Positions 1 through 8,263 of a stretch of DNA of 22,069 nucleotides are shown here, in pieces. The stretch lies in NCBI GenBank assembly GCA_964431735.1, contig CAYSLJ010000118.1, positions 1 through 22,069 on the forward strand, in the 5' to 3' direction. Both the position numbers and the translations under genes were made by a program. How positions within the stretch are numbered: the stretch's first letter is position 1; each line of letters begins with the position of its first letter. The notes under the pieces are model-generated. The model was not told where the DNA came from, did no database searches, and saw only the letters and a program-made list of their open reading frames with translations. The stretch is from CALARM01 sp964431735 (lineage in GTDB: Bacteria > Vulcanimicrobiota > SpSt-956 > JAKJGF01).

Positions 1-3
1 TGA

Positions 4-936
4 CTTTTAGAAAGGGGGCGTGTACATAATCAAAGTAATAGCGGAAGAGCATCGAAAAATTTATTAGATGTCTTATTTGTTAAGAGTAATCTTCCTGATA
101 TTGATCTGGTAAATCTCAGAAAATATTATGTCTTCCCTGGAATAATTTATAAGAAAAATCAAAATGACTCACGTTTCGAAGCTACCAAGAAAGTAGAAGT
201 CCATCTGGCAAGAATCCTCTCCCGCATAAAAGTAATAGAAACCTTCTACGAAGAACTTCCATCAGCCCTTTTCTCCGCCGGTATCCGCTGTCTCCCCATT
301 GAAACCCGTTATCCTTCAGCCTATTATGCAGTCCCTGCAGAAGAACTGCCCAAAGCCCTTAAAGTTCTGACTGATACTGCATCTACAAAGTTATTCTCCT
401 TTACATATCCAGAAAAATTAAGGCAAAATAAACTGGGAGCAGAACCCAAATATAAAATTTATCCGAATGAAAGAGAACAGTATTTAGACCTCATTGAAAA
501 ACATCTTCCCATGGTCTTACATGCTTCAGTAGTAACCTTTAAGAACAAACAGCCCCTTTACAATGTAATGGCATCTGCAAGGAACCTTGTAGAACATGTA
601 CAAAAAGAAGAAATTCCACAGAACAATGGAGGAATTCTATTTTCCTTCAGTGACGTAAGAGGTTCAATAACAGATAGAGCGATTTTGAAAGTGCCAGCTA
701 CTCTCAGAACCCTTATAGAAGCTCTCGAATTAACAGATAAAGAGGGAATAAACAGAAGAGAACTTGGAAATATTCTCAGGAAAAAAGATGAAGAGTTAAA
801 GAAAGCCATGCTGGCAAAAGTTGCTAAAAAATATAACTGGTCCAGAAAATTTTATAATGACTTATGCAATAAAGACGATAATGAACACTTATTCTTAAAA
901 CTTCTCTATTACCTGAAGTCTCAGGAGAGAGAATAG
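4..936 (+). CDS. cas10: Cas10/Csx11-like large subunit, C-terminal part
   Basis: This is the tail of a type III large-subunit protein; its upstream part lies outside the window. The frame is open from base 4, and bases 1-3 are an in-frame TGA. No ATG, GTG or TTG occurs in frame before 511, so this is not a complete gene. The stretch AVPAEELPKALKVL, followed by MVLHASVVTFKNKQPLYNVM, resembles the second palm domain of Cas10 proteins. Where a cyclase-active Cas10 would have GGDD just before the VPA motif, this protein reads RYPSAYY, so the cyclic-oligoadenylate site is not recognisable; Csx11-type Cas10 homologues can lack it. The C-terminus is helical, as in domain 4 of Cas10. The gene is followed by RAMP genes, which supports the call. 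The TGA may mark a frameshifted or decayed gene. The assignment comes from motif recall and context, not a search. Confidence 0.6.
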   Translation, partial: LLERGRVHNQSNSGRASKNLLDVLFVKSNLPDIDLVNLRKYYVFPGIIYKKNQNDSRFEATKKVEVHLARILSRIKVIETFYEELPSALFSAGIRCLPIETRYPSAYYAVPAEELPKALKVLTDTASTKLFSFTYPEKLRQNKLGAEPKYKIYPNEREQYLDLIEKHLPMVLHASVVTFKNKQPLYNVMASARNLVEHVQKEEIPQNNGGILFSFSDVRGSITDRAILKVPATLRTLIEALELTDKEGINRRELGNILRKKDEELKKAMLAKVAKKYNWSRKFYNDLCNKDDNEHLFLKLLYYLKSQERE

Positions 937-960
937 AGTAAAGTAGGAAAGGGAATAATT

Positions 961-2364
961 ATGTCTGATAAAATTAAAGAATATTTACGAAAAGATAAAA
1001 TTAAAAATGTTAAAATTCATTCTCAGATAGAATTTACTGATGAAGAACGACAAATTCTATTAAAAAAATTGAAAGAGATAAGCAGTAAATTAAAAGAAAG
1101 TAATTTTGAAGAGGTTTATAGCAGTCTTGGTACAACCGGTTATTATAAAAATCAACCTCAGAGAATAGTTACCCTTACAGAGATTTCTCTGTCATTAAAA
1201 ATATCTAAAGACAGGTATGATCCTAAAAAAATTTTTGTCTATATAGAAAAAATAAAAAGTAAAGAGAGAAAAAAAGAGTCGGGATTTTCAGACAATAAGG
1301 AAAACAGAAAAGATTCTTCAAAGAGTTCAGATGAGAAAAAGGCTATAAAATCAATGGAAACAATGCCTATTAAACAAAAAGAAGAGCCTTCAGGAGATTC
1401 AAAGACAAAAAAATCACAGACAGTACCATCTGCACTGCCGGAAGAAAAAGATGAAGAGAAAAATCCCGGAAAAGAAGCTTTAAATTTCGCTCTTTCTCTT
1501 AAGAATACAGGGGATAAAAAAACATTGGAAACCTCTTTAAAAGAACTTGCAAGGTTGATTGTAAATTATAATATGAAGAAAAACACTTCTCTTGCTCCAC
1601 TGAAAACTATAGCAAAAGGTAGTAAATATGATTTTAATAGATTAAACAGTTATTCAGACAGGGACGTCGGGCATATAATTGCCGGAGCAAGACATTTTAT
1701 CAAGGCAAATATGAAAGGAATGAAGATTGAAGATAGCCTTTTAGTAGAAAAAGATTCTTTAATTGGCACAAAGAAATTTTACGAAGCTTCTTTATGTTTT
1801 GCAAACTTTCTTATGAAAGATAAGAAAAAAGAAGAACAGAAAAAAATACTGGCAAAATTTAAATCCCTGCGAAGTTCCATTTCACATATACAGGATAGAT
1901 ATATAATACTTGATAATATAGCCCTGTTCTATCCTAAAATAAGTGATTCCACATCTATAAAGAAATTCATAGATAAAATTGTGGAAATGTTCAGTAACTA
2001 TAAAACAGAAGAAATTCAAAAGTTCATAAGGGCTGTTACCCTTCATATGGATGCCATAGTTAAAGGGATTAAAGATGTATCTGTTTCAGATAATATAGAA
2101 AAAATAATAGATAATTTTTCGGATTCTAATTTGAATAAATTAAAGAAACTCAGAACCATTATCGTAAGAGCAGGAGATAAATATGAACTGATAAGAAGAC
2201 TATCCCTGTTTACAAAAACCAGTTCAGAAGAAATCAGTAAACTTGTTAAACTATCCGACACATTGGATTTAAACAAATTTAAAGAAGATTTTTTACGGGC
2301 CTTACTTATTAAAGAAGGTAATATAGCAGAAAAGAGTTTAAGAGAGGAGGCAATAACCAGATAA
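961..2364 (+). CDS. Lysine-rich helical protein of the type III effector operon, unknown function
   Basis: I do not recognise this 467-residue protein. It is strongly lysine-rich and appears to have three parts. An N-terminal region (about 1-100) contains a patterned helix EERQILLKKLKEISSKLKES and a beta-like stretch. A low-complexity, charged, probably disordered linker covers about 100-170. A long all-helical C-terminal region (about 170-460) follows. It starts 24 bp after the cas10-like stop and ends 16 bp before the cas7-like gene, so it is almost certainly cotranscribed with them. The operon shows no separate small-subunit gene (Cas11), and a helical protein between Cas10 and Cas7 genes would be a natural place for one. 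That is inference; no Cas11 signature is visible. No catalytic motif, signal peptide or membrane segment is seen. Confidence 0.8.
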   Translation: MSDKIKEYLRKDKIKNVKIHSQIEFTDEERQILLKKLKEISSKLKESNFEEVYSSLGTTGYYKNQPQRIVTLTEISLSLKISKDRYDPKKIFVYIEKIKSKERKKESGFSDNKENRKDSSKSSDEKKAIKSMETMPIKQKEEPSGDSKTKKSQTVPSALPEEKDEEKNPGKEALNFALSLKNTGDKKTLETSLKELARLIVNYNMKKNTSLAPLKTIAKGSKYDFNRLNSYSDRDVGHIIAGARHFIKANMKGMKIEDSLLVEKDSLIGTKKFYEASLCFANFLMKDKKKEEQKKILAKFKSLRSSISHIQDRYIILDNIALFYPKISDSTSIKKFIDKIVEMFSNYKTEEIQKFIRAVTLHMDAIVKGIKDVSVSDNIEKIIDNFSDSNLNKLKKLRTIIVRAGDKYELIRRLSLFTKTSSEEISKLVKLSDTLDLNKFKEDFLRALLIKEGNIAEKSLREEAITR

Positions 2365-2380
2365 TAATCTGGGAAAGATT

Positions 2381-3472
2381 ATGGAAAAATTTGCAAGATG
2401 TGAACTGAGACTTTACAGAATGGAAATACTTTCTGATTTAAGGGTCGGAGCAGGAGAGGGCAGTGAGGAACTTCCTGCTACGGACCTGCTACAGAAAAAA
2501 CAGCACAGATTTATAAGAAATGCAGAAGGGAAACTGGAAGAATTACCTGAACCGGTGCCTTATATACCCGGTGAAAGTCTTTACGGAGCAATCAGAGCCT
2601 GTATAGAGTCTTTTCACAGGAATACAAATCTTAATGACTGTTATAACAATGCCAGTGATACAAAGAAAGAAGAAATAAAAGCTAAATTTGAGGCACTTTA
2701 TTCTAATGAAAAATTTGATCCGGCTAAGACATACAAAATCTATAAAGAAGTCTGTAATCCCCTTGATGAAAAAGATAAATGCGAATCTCTTGATGAAAAA
2801 GATGGAAAGAAAAGCACAAAGAAGGATTTTCTAAAAAGTATAGATAGAGAAATTCCATGTCCGGTCTGCAAAGTCTACGGCTATGGAGGCGCAGGAGGAC
2901 ATATAGGAAGGCTCTCTATAACACCTGCTTACCCTGCGAAATCCATACTTGAGAAAAACATACTCCAGGATCACACGAATATATCCATAGACAGAATAAC
3001 CGGCACTGCGGCAGAAGGTAATCTGAGAGATTCGGAAACTATAATACCAGGGTCCTATTTATATTTCTTTGTCAAATTCAACAATGTAGAAGCAGACGTT
3101 ATAAAGAATATGTTCGAGCCGGCAATAGAATATCTTTCTTCAGTAGGCTCTATAGGTTCCGGGAAGACAAAAGGAAGAGGAATGATTAACATTGAACAGG
3201 TTTTTGTACTGGAATTAAACCAGAAACTGTTTAAAGAGAACGATGAATTCCAGAAAATAAAAGACTATAAAAATGTAGAAGCTTTTAAAGAGAGTGACAA
3301 ACTTCCTTATTATAAACTGGCAACAGATCTTCCCTATTATCAAAGAGGAGAAATTTATACCTGTCTTTTCCCGCCGAAGTATATGTATTTATCCCTTGAT
3401 AAAGAGATAACAGGTGTAACTGTTCTTTACCCGGCAGATGCAAAAGGACATAAAAAAGGAAGTGGTACATAA
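2381..3472 (+). CDS. cas7: Type III Cas7 family RAMP (Csm3-like backbone subunit)
   Basis: This 363-residue protein is a backbone subunit of a type III crRNA complex. The N-terminus has the Csm3-type pattern DLRVGAGEG...LPATDLL, then PYIPGESLYGAIR, the usual RAMP beta strand, acidic loop and IPGSSLKG motif. D35 in ATDLL sits where the target-RNA-cleaving Asp of Csm3 is found, so it may cleave RNA. A CPVCKVYGYGG segment (about 161-171) may bind zinc. ISIDRITGTAAEGNLRD near the middle and IGSGKTKGRGM near the C-terminus are typical Cas7/Csm3 elements, the latter being the glycine-rich loop. The protein is longer than usual Csm3 (about 220-250 residues), through a charged insertion at about 85-155 and a C-terminal extension. 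Its stop overlaps the next start by one base (TAATG), indicating translational coupling. Confidence 0.85.
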   Translation: MEKFARCELRLYRMEILSDLRVGAGEGSEELPATDLLQKKQHRFIRNAEGKLEELPEPVPYIPGESLYGAIRACIESFHRNTNLNDCYNNASDTKKEEIKAKFEALYSNEKFDPAKTYKIYKEVCNPLDEKDKCESLDEKDGKKSTKKDFLKSIDREIPCPVCKVYGYGGAGGHIGRLSITPAYPAKSILEKNILQDHTNISIDRITGTAAEGNLRDSETIIPGSYLYFFVKFNNVEADVIKNMFEPAIEYLSSVGSIGSGKTKGRGMINIEQVFVLELNQKLFKENDEFQKIKDYKNVEAFKESDKLPYYKLATDLPYYQRGEIYTCLFPPKYMYLSLDKEITGVTVLYPADAKGHKKGSGT

Positions 3473-4470
3473 TGTCTGCAGGCGATGTAAAAATATTTCC
3501 TGTTAAACTCACTTCCTACGGTGAACTCCATCCAGGCAGGGAAAGGAGTGAACAGTTAGATAAAAGGTGCTGGAACCTTATACAGGGTTCTACCCTTTAT
3601 GGAGCTATTTCTAAATTTTTTATAGATTTCTGTCCTGTTGAGGGTTCAACATTTTCTTATTGTAATCCTGATAAGGCTGAACAGCCTGGATGTAAAAATT
3701 GTCCTTACAGACAGATGCTTACTTATATAAAAGACAGTAAATTCAAAATAAGTCCGTTAATTCCTGTAATGAAACAGGTCAATGAAATAAACGCAGAGGT
3801 TTACTGTTCTGCATGGCATGAATGGAAAAAAGAAATGTCCTTCTATAAAACAACTCACTCTCCTATTAACAGGGAAAGTTCTACTGCTCATGAAGGGAGA
3901 ATATATAATATAGAAAGACATCCTTCGGTACTTGAATATATCGGTTTTATTCTGGTGCCCTCAGATGACAGTAACCTGACAGAAGAACTCAAAAAAGCTA
4001 TTTCCTCACTATCATTTAATCCTTTTGGCGGAAAGGGAAAATTTGCTTTTGTAGATGGTATGACATTTGATCCTGTAGAGACCAGTGAATTTTTAAAAGG
4101 GCTTACACCTTTAAAACCTATGGAAATTATCACACCGGTAGTTCATGGAGGAACCGATAATTGTTCTTACAACGAAGTTTCTAACAATATAGATAAATAT
4201 ACACTTGGCAGCAGTTATGGAACAGATCTCACTTTAATGAGAATATGGAGAAAGGGTTTATATCCAGAAGAAAAAGACGGAGAAATTAAATTTGATGAGC
4301 CGGAGGAAGTTGGTTCAGAATCACGGCCTCTTTCCTGTATACCTGAAGGAGGAATTTTTGAATTTAATACAGATAAAATTAATAAAGACAAGATTGATGA
4401 ATATTTTCTGAGAGGTATTGGAAATAGTTGTTATACATATCTTGGATACGGGCAGGTGGTATATATATGA
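3472..4470 (+). CDS. Type III Cas5/Csx10-like RAMP protein
   Basis: This 332-residue RAMP is probably the Cas5-type subunit that caps the crRNA 5' tag in a type III complex. The motif NLIQGSTLYGAISKFF (about 35-50) matches the conserved strand-helix of Cas5, Csm4 and Csx10 proteins. A cluster CNPDKAEQPGCKNCPYR may bind zinc. The central HSPINRESSTAHEGRIYNIE resembles the H-x-x-IdR-x-tgtA-eg-lY signature of this group. NPFGGKGKFAFVDG and the extreme C-terminal GIGNSCYTYLGYGQVVYI are glycine-rich loops. The start overlaps the cas7 stop by one base, and the stop overlaps the next start as ATGA. I cannot separate Csm4, Cmr3 and Csx10 by eye, so no symbol is given. Confidence 0.75.
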   Translation: MSAGDVKIFPVKLTSYGELHPGRERSEQLDKRCWNLIQGSTLYGAISKFFIDFCPVEGSTFSYCNPDKAEQPGCKNCPYRQMLTYIKDSKFKISPLIPVMKQVNEINAEVYCSAWHEWKKEMSFYKTTHSPINRESSTAHEGRIYNIERHPSVLEYIGFILVPSDDSNLTEELKKAISSLSFNPFGGKGKFAFVDGMTFDPVETSEFLKGLTPLKPMEIITPVVHGGTDNCSYNEVSNNIDKYTLGSSYGTDLTLMRIWRKGLYPEEKDGEIKFDEPEEVGSESRPLSCIPEGGIFEFNTDKINKDKIDEYFLRGIGNSCYTYLGYGQVVYI

Positions 4471-5318
4471 AAAACATAGATGTTATTCCAAATAAAACTG
4501 CAATAGGTTATACCGGGCCTCCAAATGAATTTGCCCGGATTGGCGGGCAAATAGGTATAAAAAAAAGACTTGATTCTCAGTGGGATTGCACTGACATGAT
4601 ATTTTCCAAAGAGAGATTTAAAAGTTATTGCTATTTATGCAAACTGACTGCAAAACCTGCAGATATAGAGAGTTATGAATTTATGTTGAAAGGTATAATA
4701 AGATGTGAACTCTCAAAAGATATGAGACCAAATACGCTTGATATTATAAAACAGCAACATCTCAGGAGGCTCTTTGGAGTGGTGAAAAAACCTCCTACAA
4801 TAAGAAGCCATGAGAGAGACTACGAAGAAAACCTGAATGAGAGAAGGGAAAATCTTAATAATAAATTTAAATTAGCTATATCTGAAGACAGTGAACCAAT
4901 TAATTCATGGCATGGAGTTATTAATCTTAAAATAATTTCGCCGGAAGTTATAAAAAGATGCCCTGTTGCTTCATGGGAGCAAGATTGTCCTCATGAAGGT
5001 AAACTCAATAATAATGATACTTTTGTTTTATTACAATTTCAGGATTGTCATTTACGATTAACAGTGAAACATATAAAGAATTATTACCATCTTAATCCTG
5101 ATATAAAATTAAAAGACATTATAGACAAGTATTGCCTGCCTGGTAATGGAATAAGTACCGTGGATTTAAACAGCTGTATTTCTTCTATAAACAGCACCTC
5201 TTTATTAAATAAAGTTATAACTGATTATAAGTTATCTGAGGTGTTGAATAATTTCTTAAATGATAAGAATAGATCTAAAAGTCTTCGATTGATAAGTAAC
5301 AAGCAATGTCCTTTATGA
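4467..5318 (+). CDS. Unknown protein within the type III effector operon
   Basis: I do not recognise this 283-residue protein. I chose the ATG at 4467 because it forms an ATGA overlap with the preceding stop and is preceded by GGCAGGTGG; an in-frame ATG at 4428 lies inside the previous gene and lacks support. The protein has cysteine pairs (for example YCYLCKL at about 54-60) and several scattered cysteines, a basic stretch at about 95-125 and a mixed alpha/beta composition. No RAMP glycine-rich loop, HD, CARF or nuclease motif is apparent. Its coupling to the cas5-like gene, with a second cas7-like gene 41 bp downstream, places it among the effector subunits. In type III-D loci this position can hold subunit-like proteins such as Csx19, but I see no sequence support for that name. 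Confidence 0.8.
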   Translation: MKNIDVIPNKTAIGYTGPPNEFARIGGQIGIKKRLDSQWDCTDMIFSKERFKSYCYLCKLTAKPADIESYEFMLKGIIRCELSKDMRPNTLDIIKQQHLRRLFGVVKKPPTIRSHERDYEENLNERRENLNNKFKLAISEDSEPINSWHGVINLKIISPEVIKRCPVASWEQDCPHEGKLNNNDTFVLLQFQDCHLRLTVKHIKNYYHLNPDIKLKDIIDKYCLPGNGISTVDLNSCISSINSTSLLNKVITDYKLSEVLNNFLNDKNRSKSLRLISNKQCPL

Positions 5319-6044
5319 TTCTACAAAAATAAAATTAAGCAGTTAATGGAGGCAACTTAATGAGAAAAGAGATATTATTGACTTGTGATATAAAATTCCA
5401 GTCTCCTATCCTTGTAGGTTATTCTCAGGAGAGAGGAGAATTTTTAGGTGAAACAGAAGAGTTAATAAAAGAACAGCAGGGGAAAATTAAATTTACTGAG
5501 GAGCAAATAAAATATGAAGTCAATAAAGCTGTTGAATATCAAATAAATAATAGATTCATCTTGAGTAATGACGATAAAATAAATATTTGTAAGATCAGTT
5601 TAGAATATATAAGCAAAATTAATCCTAATAGTATTAATGAAAAATTAAAGAGTGAGTTAAAAAATAAGTTTTCTTTTTTAGATGGAAGAGAACATAAACA
5701 AGATAGAAGAAAATTAGTATATGTAGCAAAAGATATAGCAGATAGACTTTATGATATATTCTCTGTGAATAAAGGAAATATAAATTTAAAAGGTAAAACT
5801 AATCCTGAAAACTTTAAAGAATATTTTGATATTAACTCTCTTCTTGGAGTGACCAGGACTGCTGCCGGATGGTTGATTGAACATTTTAATTATTCAAATG
5901 ACCGATTAACCTGTGATTACACTTATGGTTCTTCACTACCTACCAGGTGTCCTCTATGTAGTATTTTCGGTACATGTAACTCAAAAGCCCGGAAAGGGGA
6001 AGCAAATCCATCAGACATGGAATTCTGGTTTATTGATAAAACTA

Positions 6045-6392
6045 GCGTGAGTTTACTGAAAATTCATTCTTGACATTAATCTTTTCGTTTATTCATAAGG
6101 AAAAGCGAAGAAAAAAATGTATAGTATAACCGTGATCTTTTCATTATAGGATATGAGTTAGAAAGAGTTTTTTTTATGACAGAAATATTGGTTGTTTCAA
6201 TTAAGTTGATTTTGGTTTTACACATAGTTATACTATACAGCATTTGCAATTACCTTGTAAATACTGACTTTCATAATGTATATGGTTATACTATACAAAA
6301 ATTGGCTTCTGAAAAATTAGCTTTTCCTTATTATATCACAGTTTTTCAAGAGATCAATATCAAAAAAAACGCAAAATTCGGTAAACTCACGC
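6045..6392. mobile_element. MITE-like element, copy 1
   Basis: This 348-bp non-autonomous element has imperfect terminal inverted repeats of about 20 bp. They start GCGTGAGTTTAC, are identical over the first 12 bases, and match at 17 of 20. TA is duplicated on each side (6043-6044 and 6393-6394), inside a CTAG site. TA within CTAG is the known preference of IS630/Tc1-mariner type transposases, so I infer that family; no transposase is encoded. Inside, the 13-mer TGTATAGTATAAC (6118-6130) occurs again in inverted orientation at 6227-6239 and 6285-6297, so the RNA could fold. A 74-codon open frame within it shows no protein-like features and is probably fortuitous. Confidence 0.85.
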
Positions 6393-6394
6393 TA

Positions 6395-6742
6395 GCGTGA
6401 GTTTACTGAAAATTCATTCTTGACATTAATCTTTTCGTTTATTCATAAGGAAAAGCGAAGAAAAAAATGTATAGTATAACCGTGATCTTTTCATTATAGG
6501 ATATGAGTTAGAAAGAGTTTTTTTTATGACAGAAATATTGGTTGTTTCAATTAAGTTGATTTTGGTTTTACACATAGTTATACTATACAGCATTTGCAAT
6601 TACCTTGTAAATACTGACTTTCATAATGTATATGGTTATACTATACAAAAATTGGCTTCTGAAAAATTAGCTTTTCCTTATTATATCACAGTTTTTCAAG
6701 AGATCAATATCAAAAAAAACGCAAAATTCGGTAAACTCACGC
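6395..6742. mobile_element. MITE-like element, copy 2 (tandem)
   Basis: This second copy of the 348-bp element follows the first in direct orientation with one shared TA between them, and TA again at 6743-6744. By line-by-line reading it is identical to copy 1, including the internal 13-mer inverted repeats. It may have arisen by insertion of a second copy into the flanking TA, by tandem duplication, or as an assembly artefact. The period is 350 bp. Confidence 0.85.
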
Positions 6743-7235
6743 TAGAGGAAATAATAGAAATAACAGAAGTAACAGAATATATGGAGAAGTAAAGGATTTT
6801 TTATACCATTTTGCCTGGAGCGAACTTAAGGGTGGAACAAGAGATCATCTTGCAGTAAGAGCCCTTGATTTAAGAGGTAACAATAATTACTCTCTTCAGG
6901 TTAAACTGAAAGAAAACGACCTGGCTCATCTATCTCTTTTATGCCTCACTCTGGACATCATCGGCGCCGGCTATTTCCGTATTGGCAGATATGGAAGCAG
7001 AGGATATGGTTTTTTGAGATTTGAAAATTATGAATATAAAGAGATTGAATATAAAATTGAAAATGGTAAATATATACCACCTGAACCTGAGATAATTAAA
7101 GGTAATACAGGCTATCAACTGGCAAAAACAGTATTGGAAGAAAAGAAAACTCTGATACAAGAACCAAAAGAATTTATAAAAGATTTTCTATCGAGCTATA
7201 CTTCAACAGAAAGTGCAGCAGCCAGATAAAAGTCA

Positions 7236-8246
7236 ATGTTAAATACAATAAACTCAAATTCTTCAGACATAAAAGAAAAGTTCAAACACATAACCCTTGC
7301 CCATCTGAAGGCTGAATATACGGTTCTGGAAGATAACTATACCTTTTCCAACTTTACCGGCCCGACCATAAGAGGCGCCATAGGAATAAAACTTAAAAAC
7401 AGATCGTGCTACTACAGAGATAAAAGAGAATATTTCTGTAACAAATGCGATCTTATTACCCACTGCCAGTATTACAATATGTATGAAGCAAAAGAACGTA
7501 TAAGCCCTTATATTATATCTCCGCCAAATAACGGAGCAAATTATCAGAAAAATGAAAACTTTACATTTAATTTAACTCTTCTGGGTAAAGAAAGGACAGG
7601 TTTTGATTTTTACTCCAATTTCCTTCCTTCTTTAATTCAGATAAGGAAGCTTGCCAGATGCAGAGTAAAATTTAAATCCCTTTATTTCCGGGACATAAAA
7701 GAAGAAAGAGAAAGGATTCTTTCCATCTGTGTGGATAATAAAAAAGTCGATATATATAATAAAAATATAACCTTTTCGCTTCAGGATATGTTTGATATGA
7801 CAGACTCTTTGCCTGATAGATTATTTATGTCACTTGATTTTGATACAGCCACACATCTCAAATTAAATGATAGAGATCTCATGGCAGAGGATTTTAATTT
7901 CTATAAATTCTTCTTCTGTATAAAAAGGAGAATCCAGCAGATAGCAGGCGATTACTGTAATGTAAAAATACCAAACAACTTTTTCACAGATCTTCTGACA
8001 CTGGCGGAAAACAATGATCTTATAACAGCAGGTAATACGTTACAGGATATAGCTTATAATAAAAGGAAATTCGGTAAACATAGAGAGAGCGAGTTCAACC
8101 TTTATGGATTTACAGGAGAGATTTCTTTCATAGGCTCTTTAAAGCCTTTTCTTCCCTATATCTTATTCTGCCAGTATGCCGGTATAGGAAAACAGACCAC
8201 TTTCGGCCAGGGTAAATACAGGGTTTTTGTTAAAAATTTTGGCTAA
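7236..8246 (+). CDS. cas6: CRISPR RNA-processing endoribonuclease Cas6
   Basis: This 336-residue protein should cut the pre-crRNA within each repeat. The N-terminal part has FTGPTIRGAIGIKLKN followed by CNKCDLITHCQYYNMYE, the cysteine-bearing region seen in the Cas6 family with a C-terminal DUF2276/PF10040-type domain. The C-terminal part, GFTGEISFIGSLKPFLPYIL then YAGIGKQTTFGQGKYRV, is the hallmark Cas6 ending with the glycine-rich loop. The length is normal for this subgroup. The catalytic residue is not fixed in Cas6 and I cannot assign it. The gene starts 6 bp after the disrupted cas7 and closes the effector operon. The repeat of the downstream array carries a GTCC/GGAC hairpin that would leave an 8-base tag, consistent with Cas6 processing. 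Confidence 0.9.
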   Translation: MLNTINSNSSDIKEKFKHITLAHLKAEYTVLEDNYTFSNFTGPTIRGAIGIKLKNRSCYYRDKREYFCNKCDLITHCQYYNMYEAKERISPYIISPPNNGANYQKNENFTFNLTLLGKERTGFDFYSNFLPSLIQIRKLARCRVKFKSLYFRDIKEERERILSICVDNKKVDIYNKNITFSLQDMFDMTDSLPDRLFMSLDFDTATHLKLNDRDLMAEDFNFYKFFFCIKRRIQQIAGDYCNVKIPNNFFTDLLTLAENNDLITAGNTLQDIAYNKRKFGKHRESEFNLYGFTGEISFIGSLKPFLPYILFCQYAGIGKQTTFGQGKYRVFVKNFG

Positions 8247-8263
8247 TTTATAATTTAATCTTA

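Larger units (their letters stand above)
5360..7229 (+). pseudogene. Cas7-type RAMP gene split by two tandem MITEs
   Basis: Two coding halves, 5360-6043 and 6744-7229, join in frame when the 700-bp insertion is removed, giving a protein of 389 residues. The N-terminal half starts with IKFQSPILVGYSQERGEF, a RAMP first strand. It also has INSLLGVTRTAAGWLIEHF and a CPLCSIFGTC cysteine cluster. The C-terminal half ends with GAGYFRIGRYGSRGYGFLRF, a classic RAMP glycine-rich loop, so the whole is a Cas7-family (Csm5/Csm3/Cmr1-like) subunit. As it stands, translation runs into the insertion after codon 228 and stops at 6073, giving 237 residues without the glycine-rich loop. The start has a GGAGG upstream (5348-5352). 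The downstream half is undamaged, so the insertion is recent. The effector complex is likely impaired unless a subunit is dispensable or the element excises. Confidence 0.85.

Noticed and set aside
6176..6792. Two nearly identical frames of 74 and 88 codons
   Set aside because: They lie inside the two MITE copies, lack ribosome sites and recognisable domains, and the second runs out into the cas7 gene in a wrong frame.
7996..8026. TGACACT followed after 18 bp by TATAAC
   Set aside because: It is inside cas6 coding sequence with no gene start downstream, so I treat it as chance.
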